Shown here: positions 35,764-45,120 of the stretch, in pieces | Numbering within the stretch: the stretch's first letter is position 1 | Layout of the letters: each line of letters opens with the position of its first letter | Assembly (NCBI GenBank): GCA_025056175.1 | Contig: JANWWK010000061.1 | Span: 1 to 64,000, forward strand | Source of the DNA: Anaerolineales bacterium | GTDB taxonomy: Bacteria; Chloroflexota; Anaerolineae; Anaerolineales; Villigracilaceae | Reading direction: 5' to 3' | DNA: 64,000 bases | Position numbers and translations under genes: made by a program | The notes under the pieces: generated by a model | Databases searched by the model: none | What the model was told of the DNA's origin: nothing | What the model saw: the letters and a program-made list of their open reading frames with translations, nothing else

Positions 35764-36437
35764 TGGAGAGCGCGCTCCTGTTTCTCATCTTCACCTGTGC
35801 AGCGGTCGAATGGCTGGCGGTCAGCAAAGGCTGGCGCAAGGTGGAATATCTCGCCAAGCCGGGTGTCATGGTTTTGCTGTTGGGTTGGCTGGCACTGGCA
35901 GGTGGACTGAGCGGCGCGCTGACATGGTTTGGCACAGGCATTTTGCTCTCAATGGCCGGTGACATCTTCCTGCTGCTCCCAAACGAACGCCGCTGGTTCT
36001 TGTTCGGGTTGGGCGCCTTCCTACTGGCACACCTGGCTTACACTCTTGGATTAAATATGCCGCCTGCGCCGCTTACGCCTCTCGTGTTGGGCCTGGCGCT
36101 GTTCGTGGGAATAAGCGTTTTGCCACTCATCCGGCGCATTTTGCTCGGCCTGCGCGAAAAAGGCTTGCGCCGCCTGGTTGAGCCGGTGCGTTATTACGCT
36201 ACAGCCATCACGCTGATGCTTTTTTCGGCGCTGGCAACACTGTTTCGCTCCGATTGGAGGAACACCCCTGCCTATCTGGTCAGCCTGGGGGCGGCTTTGT
36301 TTGCGATTTCGGATGCAGTTCTCGCCTGGGACAAGTTCGTCACTCCTGTGCGGCGCGGACGGCTGATTGTGATGGTCACATATCATCTGGGGCAACTTTT
36401 GCTGGCGATGGGGGCGGTGGAGCAGTTTGGAAAATAA
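35763..36437 (+). CDS. YhhN / TMEM86 family membrane protein
   Basis: 224 residues with seven or eight membrane helices. The order of helices and the polar pairs (MAGDIFLLLP near 60-70, then SDAVLAWDKF near 180) fit the YhhN family, whose animal members are lysoplasmalogenases. A lipid-hydrolase role is therefore possible but untested here. Translationally coupled to the PIG-L gene. The 3' end is overlapped by the terminator of the convergent cysS. Confidence 0.82.
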   Translation: MESALLFLIFTCAAVEWLAVSKGWRKVEYLAKPGVMVLLLGWLALAGGLSGALTWFGTGILLSMAGDIFLLLPNERRWFLFGLGAFLLAHLAYTLGLNMPPAPLTPLVLGLALFVGISVLPLIRRILLGLREKGLRRLVEPVRYYATAITLMLFSALATLFRSDWRNTPAYLVSLGAALFAISDAVLAWDKFVTPVRRGRLIVMVTYHLGQLLLAMGAVEQFGK

Positions 36438-36471
36438 CCACCGCAGACCTTCTTGCATGGTCTGCGGTGGT
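36430..36471 (-). terminator. Terminator of cysS
   Basis: 13-bp perfect stem (36437-36449 with 36459-36471). On the minus strand it is followed by TTATTTT, which runs into the last codons of the convergent gene. Confidence 0.8.
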
Positions 36472-36506
36472 CGGGTTGGTGATAAAGTCAAGATTGGACA
36501 GGTCGG

Positions 36507-37904
36507 TCAGGAGTAACGCCAGGTGCTGCCTTCGCGGCTGTCTTCGACGATGACGCCGAGTTCCTTCAAGCGGTCGCGAATCATATCGGACAACGCCCAT
36601 AGTTTTTGTTTGCGCGCTTCGGTACGGACTTCGAGCAGGAGTTCAATAAATTTATCGGCGTCGCCTGCGCCGCGTTTTTCGGTCAGCCGCAGCCCCAGTA
36701 CACCGGTCAATTTGCGGAGGGTATCCTGTGCAGGGCGCAGTTGTGATTCGGTCGCGCCAGCGTCGCGAGCAGTGTTGATGGCGCGCACAAAATCGAAGAG
36801 CGCCCCCAACGCGCCGGCGGTGTTGAAGTCATCATCCATTGCTTCGGTGAAAGCAGTTTCTACTGTCTGGATGGCTGCCGGCAACGCCACGACTGCATCA
36901 GCGGTAGAATCGGCACTTTTGTTAATAGCCGGTCGCAGGGCCGATTTCAGGCGTTCCAGGCCTTTTTCGGCGGCATCCAGGGTTTCCTCGTTAAAAACGA
37001 GCGGCGCGCGGTAACTGCCGTTCAACACCAGCATACGCATCACATCAGCATCCCGCTTTGAGAGAAATTCTTTGATGCTGATGATGTTGCCAAGCGATTT
37101 AGACATCTTCTCGCCACCCAGTTGCAACATGCCGTTGTGCATCCAATAGCGGGCAAAAGGCTTGCCGGTATAGCTTTCGGTTTGGGCAATTTCATTCTCG
37201 TGGTGCGGAAAGATAAGGTCGTTTCCGCCGCCGTGAATGTCTATCTGCTCGCCGAGTTCAGCCAGGTTCATCGCCGAACATTCGATGTGCCAGCCCGGGC
37301 GGCCTTTGCCCCAGGGAGAATCCCACGCCGGTTCGCCGGGCTTGGCGGCCTTCCACAAGGCAAAATCCATCGGATGCTGTTTTTCTTCGCCGACTTCGAT
37401 GCGCGCTCCGGCCTGCATTTCCTCCAGTTTCCGCCCCGAAAGCTTGCCGTAATCGTCATCTTTCGTCACACGAAAATACACATCTCCGCTGGGGGTAGGA
37501 TACGCATACCCCCTCTCGATGAGACCCTGCACAAAAGCGATAATTTGCGGCATGGTCTTGCTCACCTGCGGTTTAGACGTGGCCGGCAGAATGTTGAGGT
37601 CTTCCAGGTTCTGGTTGAAATCTTCAATGTACTTTTGTGCAAGCGCAAATGGGTCTATGCCCATCTGGTTGGCACGCTGGATGATTTTGTCATCCACGTC
37701 GGTGTAGTTCATCACATGGCGGACGCGATACCCACGATATTCCAGGTAACGACGAATAATGTCGAACACCAGTGCCGACATGGCGTGACCAACGTGCGCG
37801 TCGTTATAGACCGTCGGGCCACAGACATACATTTTGACGATGCCGGGTTCGAGCGTTTGCAATTCTTCTTTTTTGCGAGTCAGGGTGTTGTAAAGACGAA
37901 TCAT
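36507..37904 (-). CDS. cysS: Cysteinyl-tRNA synthetase
   Basis: 465 residues, class Ia synthetase charging tRNACys. HIGH-type motif [13 protein letters not shown], zinc-site Cys in MYVCGPT, the GWHIECSAM segment, and KMSKS in [10 protein letters not shown] are all present. The C-terminal anticodon domain is complete. AGGAGA precedes the ATG and a near-consensus sigma-70 promoter lies directly upstream. It is not linked to the cysteine biosynthesis operon at 54.4 kb. Confidence 0.97.
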   Translation of the reverse strand: MIRLYNTLTRKKEELQTLEPGIVKMYVCGPTVYNDAHVGHAMSALVFDIIRRYLEYRGYRVRHVMNYTDVDDKIIQRANQMGIDPFALAQKYIEDFNQNLEDLNILPATSKPQVSKTMPQIIAFVQGLIERGYAYPTPSGDVYFRVTKDDDYGKLSGRKLEEMQAGARIEVGEEKQHPMDFALWKAAKPGEPAWDSPWGKGRPGWHIECSAMNLAELGEQIDIHGGGNDLIFPHHENEIAQTESYTGKPFARYWMHNGMLQLGGEKMSKSLGNIISIKEFLSKRDADVMRMLVLNGSYRAPLVFNEETLDAAEKGLERLKSALRPAINKSADSTADAVVALPAAIQTVETAFTEAMDDDFNTAGALGALFDFVRAINTARDAGATESQLRPAQDTLRKLTGVLGLRLTEKRGAGDADKFIELLLEVRTEARKQKLWALSDMIRDRLKELGVIVEDSREGSTWRYS

Positions 37905-37922
37905 GAGAGCGTTCTCCTGATG

Positions 37923-37961
37923 GGATTATAAGTGTCAGGGTTCAGGTGTCAAGTGTCAGGG
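37923..37961. repeat. Degenerate GTGTCAGG/GTTCAGG tandem units
   Basis: Four imperfect copies of a 7-8 bp unit (GTGTCAGG, GTTCAGG, TGTCAA, GTGTCAGG). Similar short degenerate units occur in several other gaps of this window. Confidence 0.5.
37925..37952 (-). promoter_or_regulatory. Promoter of cysS
   Basis: Minus strand TTGACA (37952-37947), 16-bp spacer, TATAAT (37930-37925). The -35 sits inside a degenerate repeat of TGACAC units. Confidence 0.85.
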
Positions 37962-38013
37962 GTAAGGAGCAGGCAATACGCGCAAAGACTACAGAATTGA
38001 ACATCAGATTCGA

Positions 38014-38041
38014 TAAAAAAGGGGCGGTTCCAAAAAACCGC
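38014..38041 (-). terminator. Terminator of the PIN/TRAM gene
   Basis: Minus strand stem GCGGTT/AACCGC followed by CCCTTTTTTA. It lies in the gap before the cysS promoter. Confidence 0.7.
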
Positions 38042-38078
38042 ACCCGGCTCACTGTTCACTGCTTACTGACGCGCTGAA

Positions 38079-39143
38079 TCACTGCTCTTCCGGCCTGGCA
38101 AAAATCATGCGTCCGGCGGCGGTTTGCAAAACTTTGGTAACGGTGACAAGACGAGTTTGGCCGATATAGCGGCTGCCATTCTCCACCACCACCATCGTGC
38201 CATCGTCCATATACCCTACCCCCTGGCTGGGTTCTTTGCCTTCCTGGATGATGGCAATTTCCAACGCTTCTCCGGGCAGTACCACCGATTTGACGGCGTT
38301 TGCCAGCTCATTGATATTGAGAATGGTTACCCCTTGCAATTCTGCCACGCGGTTCAGGTTGTAATCGTTCGTCAAAATCGGGCAACGCAACTGGCGCGCC
38401 AGGATGATGAGTTTATCATCCACCTCGCGCACGCCTTCCACGTCAATATCACTGATACGTACATTGACAGTGGCTACCTTTTGCAATTCGGCCAGTACTT
38501 CCATGCCTCGCCGCCCACGCTGACGGCGCAACGCATCTGGCGAATCGGCGATGTATTGTAATTCATTCAGCACGAAGCGCGGAATCAGCAGGGTTCCGGG
38601 CAAAAAACCGGTTTTAGCAATATCGGCCACGCGCCCGTCAATGATGACACTGGTATCCAGCAGGATGGTTCGTCCGCTCGTCCCCCAACCACCATTTCCG
38701 TTCGATGCCACATCGGGGCCTCGGCCGAGATTCGCCAGCACATTCATCATATCTGCCTGACGCATGACGAACAGCGCAACCCCGAAATACCCAAACAAGA
38801 CCACCGCCACAAACGGCAAAACACTGCCAAACGGGTCGGGCAGTTGCGAGAGCGGAAAGGTGAGCAGCGCTGCCACCAGCAAGCCCGCCACCAGACCCAC
38901 CAACCCGGCCAGCAGATTTTCTGCCGAAATACGTATTAACAATCTCCGAATCAGGCGCACCGGAACGGTCGTGAAGTAAGGTGTAGCCACCAGCCCAAAC
39001 AAAGCGCCCACCGTGCCAATAGCGAGTGTGTAGGTAACGATTTCATCTGGCGCATTGCGTGAACCGAACCAAAACCCCCAGTATCCGCCAATGAGCATGA
39101 AAAGAATCATGCCAACAAGACGAAAAATGAAATCAGGACTCAT
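38079..39143 (-). CDS. PIN/TRAM domain membrane protein (YacL-like)
   Basis: 354 residues. The N-terminal third has four membrane helices (1-140). A PIN nuclease domain follows, starting ILLDTSVIIDGRVADIA with its acidic residues and the later DDKLIILA and LTNDYNLN motifs. The protein ends in a TRAM RNA-binding domain (VGYMDDGTMVVVENG). This layout matches Bacillus YacL, a putative membrane-tethered RNase. ATG 39143 has AGGAG 6 nt upstream and lies about 57 nt after the predicted +1; the frame to 39239 crosses the promoter and is rejected. Confidence 0.9.
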   Translation of the reverse strand: MSPDFIFRLVGMILFMLIGGYWGFWFGSRNAPDEIVTYTLAIGTVGALFGLVATPYFTTVPVRLIRRLLIRISAENLLAGLVGLVAGLLVAALLTFPLSQLPDPFGSVLPFVAVVLFGYFGVALFVMRQADMMNVLANLGRGPDVASNGNGGWGTSGRTILLDTSVIIDGRVADIAKTGFLPGTLLIPRFVLNELQYIADSPDALRRQRGRRGMEVLAELQKVATVNVRISDIDVEGVREVDDKLIILARQLRCPILTNDYNLNRVAELQGVTILNINELANAVKSVVLPGEALEIAIIQEGKEPSQGVGYMDDGTMVVVENGSRYIGQTRLVTVTKVLQTAAGRMIFARPEEQ

Positions 39144-39206
39144 GAATAACTCCTGTGAAAGAATAAAACCAGAATAAATCCACAAGCAAAGAATAATTTG
39201 TTTTTC

Positions 39207-39235
39207 ATCATAGCACGGCGGTTGCAAAGCGTCAA
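39207..39235 (-). promoter_or_regulatory. Promoter of the PIN/TRAM gene
   Basis: Minus strand TTGACG (39235-39230), 17-bp spacer, TATGAT (39212-39207). Confidence 0.75.
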
Positions 39236-39277
39236 TCAAAACGCTGCCCTTGTTGAGATATTTCTTAAAGTTGCCCC

Positions 39278-40207
39278 CTAGGGAAGTGCAATTCTCTTCA
39301 CAATTGCCAGCATTTCGCGTAAACGGCGCGCAGTCTCTTCAGCGCCGCCAGGGAAAGAGTCGAAGCGCGTGGTGTGAAACGCGTTGAGTGCAGCCCGACC
39401 ACTTTCGGTCTCATGCAATCGTTCCAACGCTCGAACCAGAATGGCGCGATACGATGCATTCAGACCTGGACGCGCCAAAACCACCTGGCGGGGAATTTTC
39501 TCGGTACGAGCCAGTTCAACCAGTTGCTGGCTGATTTCCGGCGCCAAAACGATGTCAAAATGATAATCATCCACAACCCCAGCCGCAGCTGTTCTGCTCA
39601 AAACCGCGCGCAGGGTCTCCTGGTCGCTCCCAGTGAAAACGAAACCCGCTTCCGTCCCGTTGATAGACGCATTAAAACCGGGTTTCCCAACCAGGTTCAA
39701 GCCCTGTTCGGCCAGATAGGCCAAAGGCAAAAAGAAACCAGAGGTAGATTGCGGTGCGCGCACGGCAATCAACCCACCCTGCAATTCATGCAACGTTTTG
39801 AATTCGCTATCGCGGCTGGCAAAAATAACCGATTGGGCTTCGGGGCGACCGAACTGCCATCCGCGTAGAACGAATTCAGCCTGGCTCTGTTCGCTGACGA
39901 GCAAAGCCGGGTATGCGCTATCGAAGTACAAATCTACCACACCCGTTTTCATCCAATCGGCCATCTCATCCACCGAAGCGGCCACACGCACTTCTCCGCC
40001 GGTAATGCCATACTCCTGCAATCCCTTCGCCAGCACATCGGCCAACGGCTGAAGCTGGGAGGCATCTTCTGCCGCATTGCCCGAAATCACCCCTAACACC
40101 AGCAACCTGTTTTCGGGAATGACCACTTGCGGCGTGCAGGCTTGCCCTGCGCAGACCGAGAGAACGCATCCTATCAGAAAAAGAAATAATGGCAATCGGT
40201 TTGGCAT
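39278..40207 (-). CDS. PhnD-like substrate-binding lipoprotein
   Basis: 309 residues. Signal peptide and a lipobox-like GQAC (C24). The body is a type II periplasmic-binding fold of the phosphate/phosphonate (PhnD) class: LGVISGNAAEDASQLQPLADVLAKGL, VDLYFDSAYPALLVSEQS, SRDSEFKTLHELQGGLIAVRAPQSTSGFFLPLAYL. No permease or ATPase gene is nearby, so it is an orphan. It is divergent from the rpoN-kinase-regulator operon and could act as an extracytoplasmic sensor for it; this is inference. ATG 40207 begins the signal peptide; the frame extends to 40228. Confidence 0.78.
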   Translation of the reverse strand: MPNRLPLFLFLIGCVLSVCAGQACTPQVVIPENRLLVLGVISGNAAEDASQLQPLADVLAKGLQEYGITGGEVRVAASVDEMADWMKTGVVDLYFDSAYPALLVSEQSQAEFVLRGWQFGRPEAQSVIFASRDSEFKTLHELQGGLIAVRAPQSTSGFFLPLAYLAEQGLNLVGKPGFNASINGTEAGFVFTGSDQETLRAVLSRTAAAGVVDDYHFDIVLAPEISQQLVELARTEKIPRQVVLARPGLNASYRAILVRALERLHETESGRAALNAFHTTRFDSFPGGAEETARRLREMLAIVKRIALP

Positions 40208-40367
40208 CCGGGTATCCCTATCGCCCAAAAAACAGCGGGGAGAGAAAGTCTCGAATCATTATAGCGAAGGGTTGGTAGACAAACATTTAGATACCATTGT
40301 TGACGAAAAGGTCGCGCACGCCGAAACGAAACTGGAATGCGCACGGCGCCCCAATATCTCGATTTTT

Positions 40368-40383
40368 TGGCACGAATCTTGCA
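40368..40383 (+). promoter_or_regulatory. Sigma-54 (-24/-12) promoter upstream of rpoN
   Basis: TGGCAC-N5-TTGCA matches the sigma-54 consensus with exact spacing (GG 369-370, GC 381-382). Predicted +1 is near 40394, about 35 nt before the rpoN ATG. A TATAAT at 40397-40402 could be a -10 for basal sigma-70 transcription but lacks a good -35. Confidence 0.8.
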
Positions 40384-40428
40384 ACACGTTTCGATGTATA
40401 ATCTTCTCAACCAAAGCAAACACCCGCT

Positions 40429-41796
40429 ATGCTGCAACAAATCCAACGCCAAACCCAGCGTCCTGTTGCCAGCGCGCACCTGGCCCAAACGATGTCCCTG
40501 CTTCATTTAAACGCAGACGAACTGCGCCAGACGATAGAGCGCGAACTGGCAAACAACCCGGCCCTCGAGCAGGTGGAGCCGCCCATTTGCCCGGCATGCG
40601 GGCGCGCGTGGGTGCAGCCAGGCATTTGCCCCTTGTGCGCAGGCAAAACCGGCGACGTGGTGGTTTTTACGGTTTCACCCGAACCGTTTACAGGCGAACG
40701 CAGCGAGCAAGGGCATGACCCATATCAGCAGGGTGAACTGCCCGAAGCGCGGGAAAGCCTCTCCCTGGCCGCTCACCTGCTGCGGCAAATTGGACCCGAA
40801 CTTACGCCAGAAGAACGCCCTCTCGCTGCACATTTGCTGACTGCGCTTGACGACGATGGGTTGCTCACCCTTCCACCGCAAGAAATCGCTGCTTACTTTC
40901 ACGTGCCGCTTGCCAGAGTCGAGCGCGTGCGCAGCCTGATTCAGCGTGCCGAACCGCCAGGTTGCGCCTCTTGCTCTCCGAAAGAAGCGCTTCAGGTGCA
41001 GTTACAACTGCTTTCAGAAACCAGCGTTGTTCCTGCCACGGCCGAAGCCTGTCTGCAACACTTCAAACTGCTGGCACGCCGGCAATTCCATACCCTGACT
41101 GAACAAACCGGTTTCACCCAGAAAGAGTTAGAAGATGCCATCCGTTTCATCAGCACAAACCTGAACCCCTATCCGGCGCGCGCCCACTGGAGCGAAAGCG
41201 CCGCCCCAAAAACGGTGTACTACACTCCCGATGTGGTGCTGCGTCTCAACGAACAAACGCTCATTGTAGAAATTGCCCAACCCTTTGCCGGCAGTCTGCG
41301 CGTCAATCCGTTGTTCCGCAAAGCCCTGCGCGAGGCCACGCCAGAGCATCTGCCAGCCTGGCAAAACGACCTGGAACGCGCCCGCATGCTGGTCAAAGGT
41401 GCAGCCCAGCGTGCGGGGGCGCTGGAACAGGTAATGAAGTATCTGGCACGCCATCAACGTGAGTTCATCCTGCATGGAGAAGCGAAACTCCGCCCGCTGA
41501 CACGCGCCGCTTTAGCCAGAGAATTGGGCTTGCACGAATCCACCATTTCGCGCGCGGTTTCCGGCAAAAGCATCCAGCTGCCGAATGGGCGCATTCTGCC
41601 CTTGTCTGTGTTCTTCGAGAAGCATCTGAGCGCGCGCGCCCTGCTGCGTGACCTCATCAACCAGGAAAGCCGCCCTCTGACCGATGATGAACTGGCCGAA
41701 TCACTGCGCCGCGCGGGATTCCCTGTGGCACGCCGCACGGTCTCAAAATACCGTGCCATGGAAGGCATCTTACCCGCGCACCTGCGACACCGATAG
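40429..41796 (+). CDS. rpoN: RNA polymerase sigma-54 factor, zinc-ribbon variant
   Basis: 455 residues. Region I is the Gln/Leu-rich start (MLQQIQRQTQ..LLHLNADELRQTIERELANNPALE). Region II, usually acidic filler, holds a CPAC-x9-CPLC zinc ribbon (C54, C57, C67, C70). The core-binding domain and the -24-recognition domain end with the RpoN box ARRTVSKYR (434-442), one change from the classic ARRTVAKYR. It directs activator-dependent transcription from -24/-12 promoters, one of which stands directly upstream. It is followed by a kinase (11-bp gap) and an NtrC-class regulator (4-nt overlap) in one operon. Confidence 0.95.
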   Translation: MLQQIQRQTQRPVASAHLAQTMSLLHLNADELRQTIERELANNPALEQVEPPICPACGRAWVQPGICPLCAGKTGDVVVFTVSPEPFTGERSEQGHDPYQQGELPEARESLSLAAHLLRQIGPELTPEERPLAAHLLTALDDDGLLTLPPQEIAAYFHVPLARVERVRSLIQRAEPPGCASCSPKEALQVQLQLLSETSVVPATAEACLQHFKLLARRQFHTLTEQTGFTQKELEDAIRFISTNLNPYPARAHWSESAAPKTVYYTPDVVLRLNEQTLIVEIAQPFAGSLRVNPLFRKALREATPEHLPAWQNDLERARMLVKGAAQRAGALEQVMKYLARHQREFILHGEAKLRPLTRAALARELGLHESTISRAVSGKSIQLPNGRILPLSVFFEKHLSARALLRDLINQESRPLTDDELAESLRRAGFPVARRTVSKYRAMEGILPAHLRHR

Positions 41797-41807
41797 GACG
41801 ACAACCC

Positions 41808-43772
41808 ATGGGAACAAAGCCTCTGCCCCCTCCGTCCTGGATGTATTTCTCATCCTGGCATGGTCCATTGCCAGGCGCAAGCGAATTCAGCGCTTTGCTG
41901 GAGACGATGACCGATGCCACCATCGTCATAGACCGCACCAGCCGGCAAGTGGTGTTTGCCAACCAGGGCTTCTTCGAGTTAACGGGCTTCGACCCGCTTA
42001 CACCCCAACCGCTTTCCATAGATACCCTGTTGCCCGATTTCGGAGAAGGCTGGTCTTCAGGAGAAGCGCATCCCACCGAACTTCTCTTGTTAACCGGGCG
42101 CAAAATGTCCGTCTGGCTGAGTGTTACCTGGCTCGACAAGCCCGGTCAGTGGGTGTTGCTCCAAATCGTTCCATTGAATGTCCATGAATGGCGAAACATG
42201 CAAAGCCGCCGCGAGCAAGACTTGCTGGAATACATGGATGAGTTGGCGCACATCAACATTCAGCCGGACCTGGACTCCGCTTTGGAACTGGTTTTGCGGG
42301 TAGGGGCGCAGATGCTGGCCGCGCAAGGGTTATGCGTCTACCGCGCCGAAAAACAGACACGCCGCCTGGTGCTGGTCAAAACTCGCGGCGATGTGCTGAG
42401 CAGTCTGCCAGAGAGCGTGCCGCTTGACGAACCGACAGCCATTTACGCTCCTGCTCTCTGGCTCAAAAACCAGCGCCCGCTGACGCCTCTCCAGCACGCC
42501 GCGCGTCGACTCGACCTGGATTCGCTGGTCTCCGTACCAATTGAAATGAACGGCAGCCGGATGGGGTTATTGATGGCAGCCAACCTGCCGCCGCAAAACG
42601 CCCGACGGATGATTGAAAACCTGGAACTATTGGCCGCCTATATCGCCTCTGCGCTGCATCACTACATCACTCTGAACAACTTGCGGCGCACTTTATGGGA
42701 ATATAGCCGCTCTCTGGCAACCCGCGATGCCATTGCCGCCCACTCGCTGGAAGGCATCATCCTGCTCAACCCTGCTGCGCGTGTGGTCGACCTGAACCCG
42801 GCTGCGGAACTGATGCTCGGCTACGCCACATGCGAGGTGGTGGGGCAGCGGGTCGAAAACATCCTGGTTGGCGTCGAAACGCTCCCTGCTGCCCTGCGTC
42901 TGGCGCAGCAAGGTGTGGCCTCGCCCGATTTGGGGAATGTCAAACTGCATCGCCGCTCTGGGCAAGCCTTTCCCGCGCATTTGCAGGTTTTTCCGGTGCA
43001 AGCAAGCGGGGAGCGAAGCGGGATTGTCCTGCTCATCCGCGACATGAGCGAACAGGAAGAGTTCCGTGTGCGTACCCAGCAGCTGGAGCAACGCGCCCTG
43101 CTCGGCGAAGTGACGGCCATTTTCGCGCACGAGGTGCGTAACCCCATCAACAATTTGAGTACCGGCTTACAACTGTTAGAGATGAACCTGCCCGCCGACG
43201 ACCCCAACCGCGAACTGATAGGACGCCTGCAAAACGATTGTGGTCGCCTGACTCATCTGATGGAATCGGTGCTTTCCTTTGCCCGTCCGATGGAGTATAA
43301 ACTGACCCCTACCGATGTGGGCGGCCTGTTGCAGCGCTTGTTGGAACGCTGGGGCCCGCGTATGGCGCGCCTGAACGTTCATCTGCTCTTCCAGGTGGAA
43401 GAAGACACCCCGCCCGCTCTGGCTGATGGACGTGCACTTGACCAGGTGTTCACCAACCTGGTGAGCAACGCCCTGAACGCCATGCAGGAAACCGGCGGCA
43501 CACTGGCCGTCAAGGTAGAGAAAGTGAACGCCGTGGGTGGCAAGCGGTGGGTAAGCATTAGCGTCTCCGATACCGGGCCAGGCATCCCCCCCGAAGCGCG
43601 CGAGAAAGTGTTCGAGCCATTCTACACCACCAATCCACAAGGCACCGGGCTGGGGCTGGCTATCACCAAACGCATTGTGATTGCCCACAAAGGCAAAATC
43701 ACCCTCAACAGTTTCCCTGGTGGAACGATTTTTACCATCCTTCTGCCTGCCGCCGAAAGCGAGGAAGCATGA
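41808..43772 (+). CDS. Cytosolic PAS-GAF-PAS histidine kinase
   Basis: 654 residues, no membrane helix. Order: PAS (about 25-125), GAF (about 145-290), second PAS (about 305-420), HisKA with the phospho-acceptor in HEVRNP (H441), and HATPase with the N box (NLVSNALNAM, 550-559), G1 (DTGPGIP, 588-594) and G2 (GTGLGLA, 612-618). It is NtrB-like and probably phosphorylates D53 of the regulator whose start overlaps its stop by 4 nt (ATGA). The signal is unknown; the GAF and PAS domains suggest an internal ligand or redox cue, or input relayed from another protein. Confidence 0.92.
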   Translation: MGTKPLPPPSWMYFSSWHGPLPGASEFSALLETMTDATIVIDRTSRQVVFANQGFFELTGFDPLTPQPLSIDTLLPDFGEGWSSGEAHPTELLLLTGRKMSVWLSVTWLDKPGQWVLLQIVPLNVHEWRNMQSRREQDLLEYMDELAHINIQPDLDSALELVLRVGAQMLAAQGLCVYRAEKQTRRLVLVKTRGDVLSSLPESVPLDEPTAIYAPALWLKNQRPLTPLQHAARRLDLDSLVSVPIEMNGSRMGLLMAANLPPQNARRMIENLELLAAYIASALHHYITLNNLRRTLWEYSRSLATRDAIAAHSLEGIILLNPAARVVDLNPAAELMLGYATCEVVGQRVENILVGVETLPAALRLAQQGVASPDLGNVKLHRRSGQAFPAHLQVFPVQASGERSGIVLLIRDMSEQEEFRVRTQQLEQRALLGEVTAIFAHEVRNPINNLSTGLQLLEMNLPADDPNRELIGRLQNDCGRLTHLMESVLSFARPMEYKLTPTDVGGLLQRLLERWGPRMARLNVHLLFQVEEDTPPALADGRALDQVFTNLVSNALNAMQETGGTLAVKVEKVNAVGGKRWVSISVSDTGPGIPPEAREKVFEPFYTTNPQGTGLGLAITKRIVIAHKGKITLNSFPGGTIFTILLPAAESEEA

Positions 43773-44950
43773 GCGCGACGATTCTGGTCGTAGACGACGA
43801 AGAAAACGCCCGACATATCATTACGTCTTTTCTAACCCCCAAAGGGTACGAAGTGATTGGCGCGGCCACGCTGGGCGAAGCCCGCCAGCAAATTGCGCGC
43901 GGACGCGCTGACATTATCCTGCTCGATGTGCAACTACCCGACGGTTATGGGCCCTCTCTGTTAGAGGAGACGGCTCGCCTGCCGCTGCGTCCCCCCATTA
44001 TCCTGATTACCGCTTACGGTGATATTGAAATGGCGGTGGAAGCGATGAAAAACGGCGCACATGATTTTTTGCAAAAACCAATTCAGCTAACACGTCTGGA
44101 GCAATCTATCCTGCGGGCGCAAGAAGTGGTTGCCCTGCGGCGGGAGCTTTCTCACCTGCGCGCTGTTCAACGCCGCGCCGGAAGCGAGTTTGTCACCGGC
44201 TCCAGCCCGGCCATGCAGGCGCTGTTTGGTCAGGCACGCCGTGCGGCGCAGGCTTCCGTTTCGGTCTTGATTACCGGCGAAACGGGAACGGGCAAAGAAG
44301 TGCTGGCGCGTTTCATCCACGCTAACGGGCCGCGCGCCGAAAAACCCTTCATTGCCGTCAATTGCGCCGCCATCCAAAACACCATGCTCGAATCGGAATT
44401 GTTCGGCTACGAAGCCGGCGCCTTCACCGGCGCCGATAGGCGCAAACCCGGCCTGCTCGAAGTGGCCGATGGCGGCATCCTGTTTCTCGACGAAATCTCC
44501 TCGATGCCGCTCGATATCCAGGCCAAACTGCTGCGCGTGCTGGAGGAGCGCGCCTTCCGCCGCGTGGGAGGGACGAACCTGATTCGGGTAGACGTGCAAG
44601 TGCTGGCGGCATCGAACCGTCCCCTGCCCAAATTGCTGGCCGAAGGACAATTCCGCGAGGATTTGTACTACCGTCTGAAGGTGGTGGATTTGCACATCCC
44701 GCCTTTGCGCGAGCGCAAAGAAGATATTTTGGAACTGGCCGGCCATTTCGTGCGGCAAAACAACCTGCGCATGGGTCTGAATATCACCGACATTACCACG
44801 CGCGCGGCGGATGCTCTGCGTGCCTATCCCTGGCCGGGCAATGTCCGCGAATTGCGAAATGCCATTGAACGCGCCATGCTCTTTTGCGATGACCCGGTAA
44901 TTGACCTGGTTCACTTGCCTTCGGAGGTAACCAGGGTCAGTAATCAGTAA
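43769..44950 (+). CDS. NtrC-class response regulator lacking a DNA-binding domain
   Basis: 393 residues. Receiver domain with D53, T81 and K103. The AAA+ sigma-54 interaction domain has Walker A GETGTGKE (170-177), the sigma-54-contacting GAFTGA loop (217-222), Walker B GGILFLDE (235-242) and the WPGNVREL motif (355-362). The protein stops about 30 residues after that motif, where NtrC-like proteins carry a Fis-type helix-turn-helix. No HTH is encoded in any frame of the following 120 bp. It should open sigma-54 promoters from solution or through a partner, as FlgR of Helicobacter does. Confidence 0.93.
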   Translation: MSATILVVDDEENARHIITSFLTPKGYEVIGAATLGEARQQIARGRADIILLDVQLPDGYGPSLLEETARLPLRPPIILITAYGDIEMAVEAMKNGAHDFLQKPIQLTRLEQSILRAQEVVALRRELSHLRAVQRRAGSEFVTGSSPAMQALFGQARRAAQASVSVLITGETGTGKEVLARFIHANGPRAEKPFIAVNCAAIQNTMLESELFGYEAGAFTGADRRKPGLLEVADGGILFLDEISSMPLDIQAKLLRVLEERAFRRVGGTNLIRVDVQVLAASNRPLPKLLAEGQFREDLYYRLKVVDLHIPPLRERKEDILELAGHFVRQNNLRMGLNITDITTRAADALRAYPWPGNVRELRNAIERAMLFCDDPVIDLVHLPSEVTRVSNQ

Positions 44951-44965
44951 TCAGCAACCAGTATC
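44934..44965. repeat. Degenerate CAGTAAT heptamer repeat
   Basis: CAGTAAT-CAGTAAT-CAGCAAC-CAGTATC-CAG: four to five 7-bp units overlapping the end of the regulator gene. Confidence 0.6.
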
Positions 44966-45070
44966 CAGTCCTGGCAAATCGTGAGGAAATCGATTCCAAC
45001 CATTCCAAATTCAACGCCGTTCAAAACCATTTGGACGCGGATTGCTGGGAAAAAACTTCATAGGAAAACA

Positions 45071-45095
45071 AAAAGCCCGCTTGATGCGGGCTTTT
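45071..45095. terminator. Bidirectional terminator
   Basis: A 10-bp perfect stem AAAAGCCCGC/GCGGGCTTTT with a 5-nt loop between two convergent genes. It serves both the sigma-54 operon and the minus-strand membrane protein gene. Confidence 0.9.
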
Positions 45096-45120
45096 GATGG
45101 GGTTGGTTCAGGGTGGCGAG

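Noticed and set aside
44951-45070. Search for a frameshifted Fis HTH after the response regulator
   Set aside because: The three plus-strand frames give only repeat-derived and low-complexity sequence; no HTH pattern.
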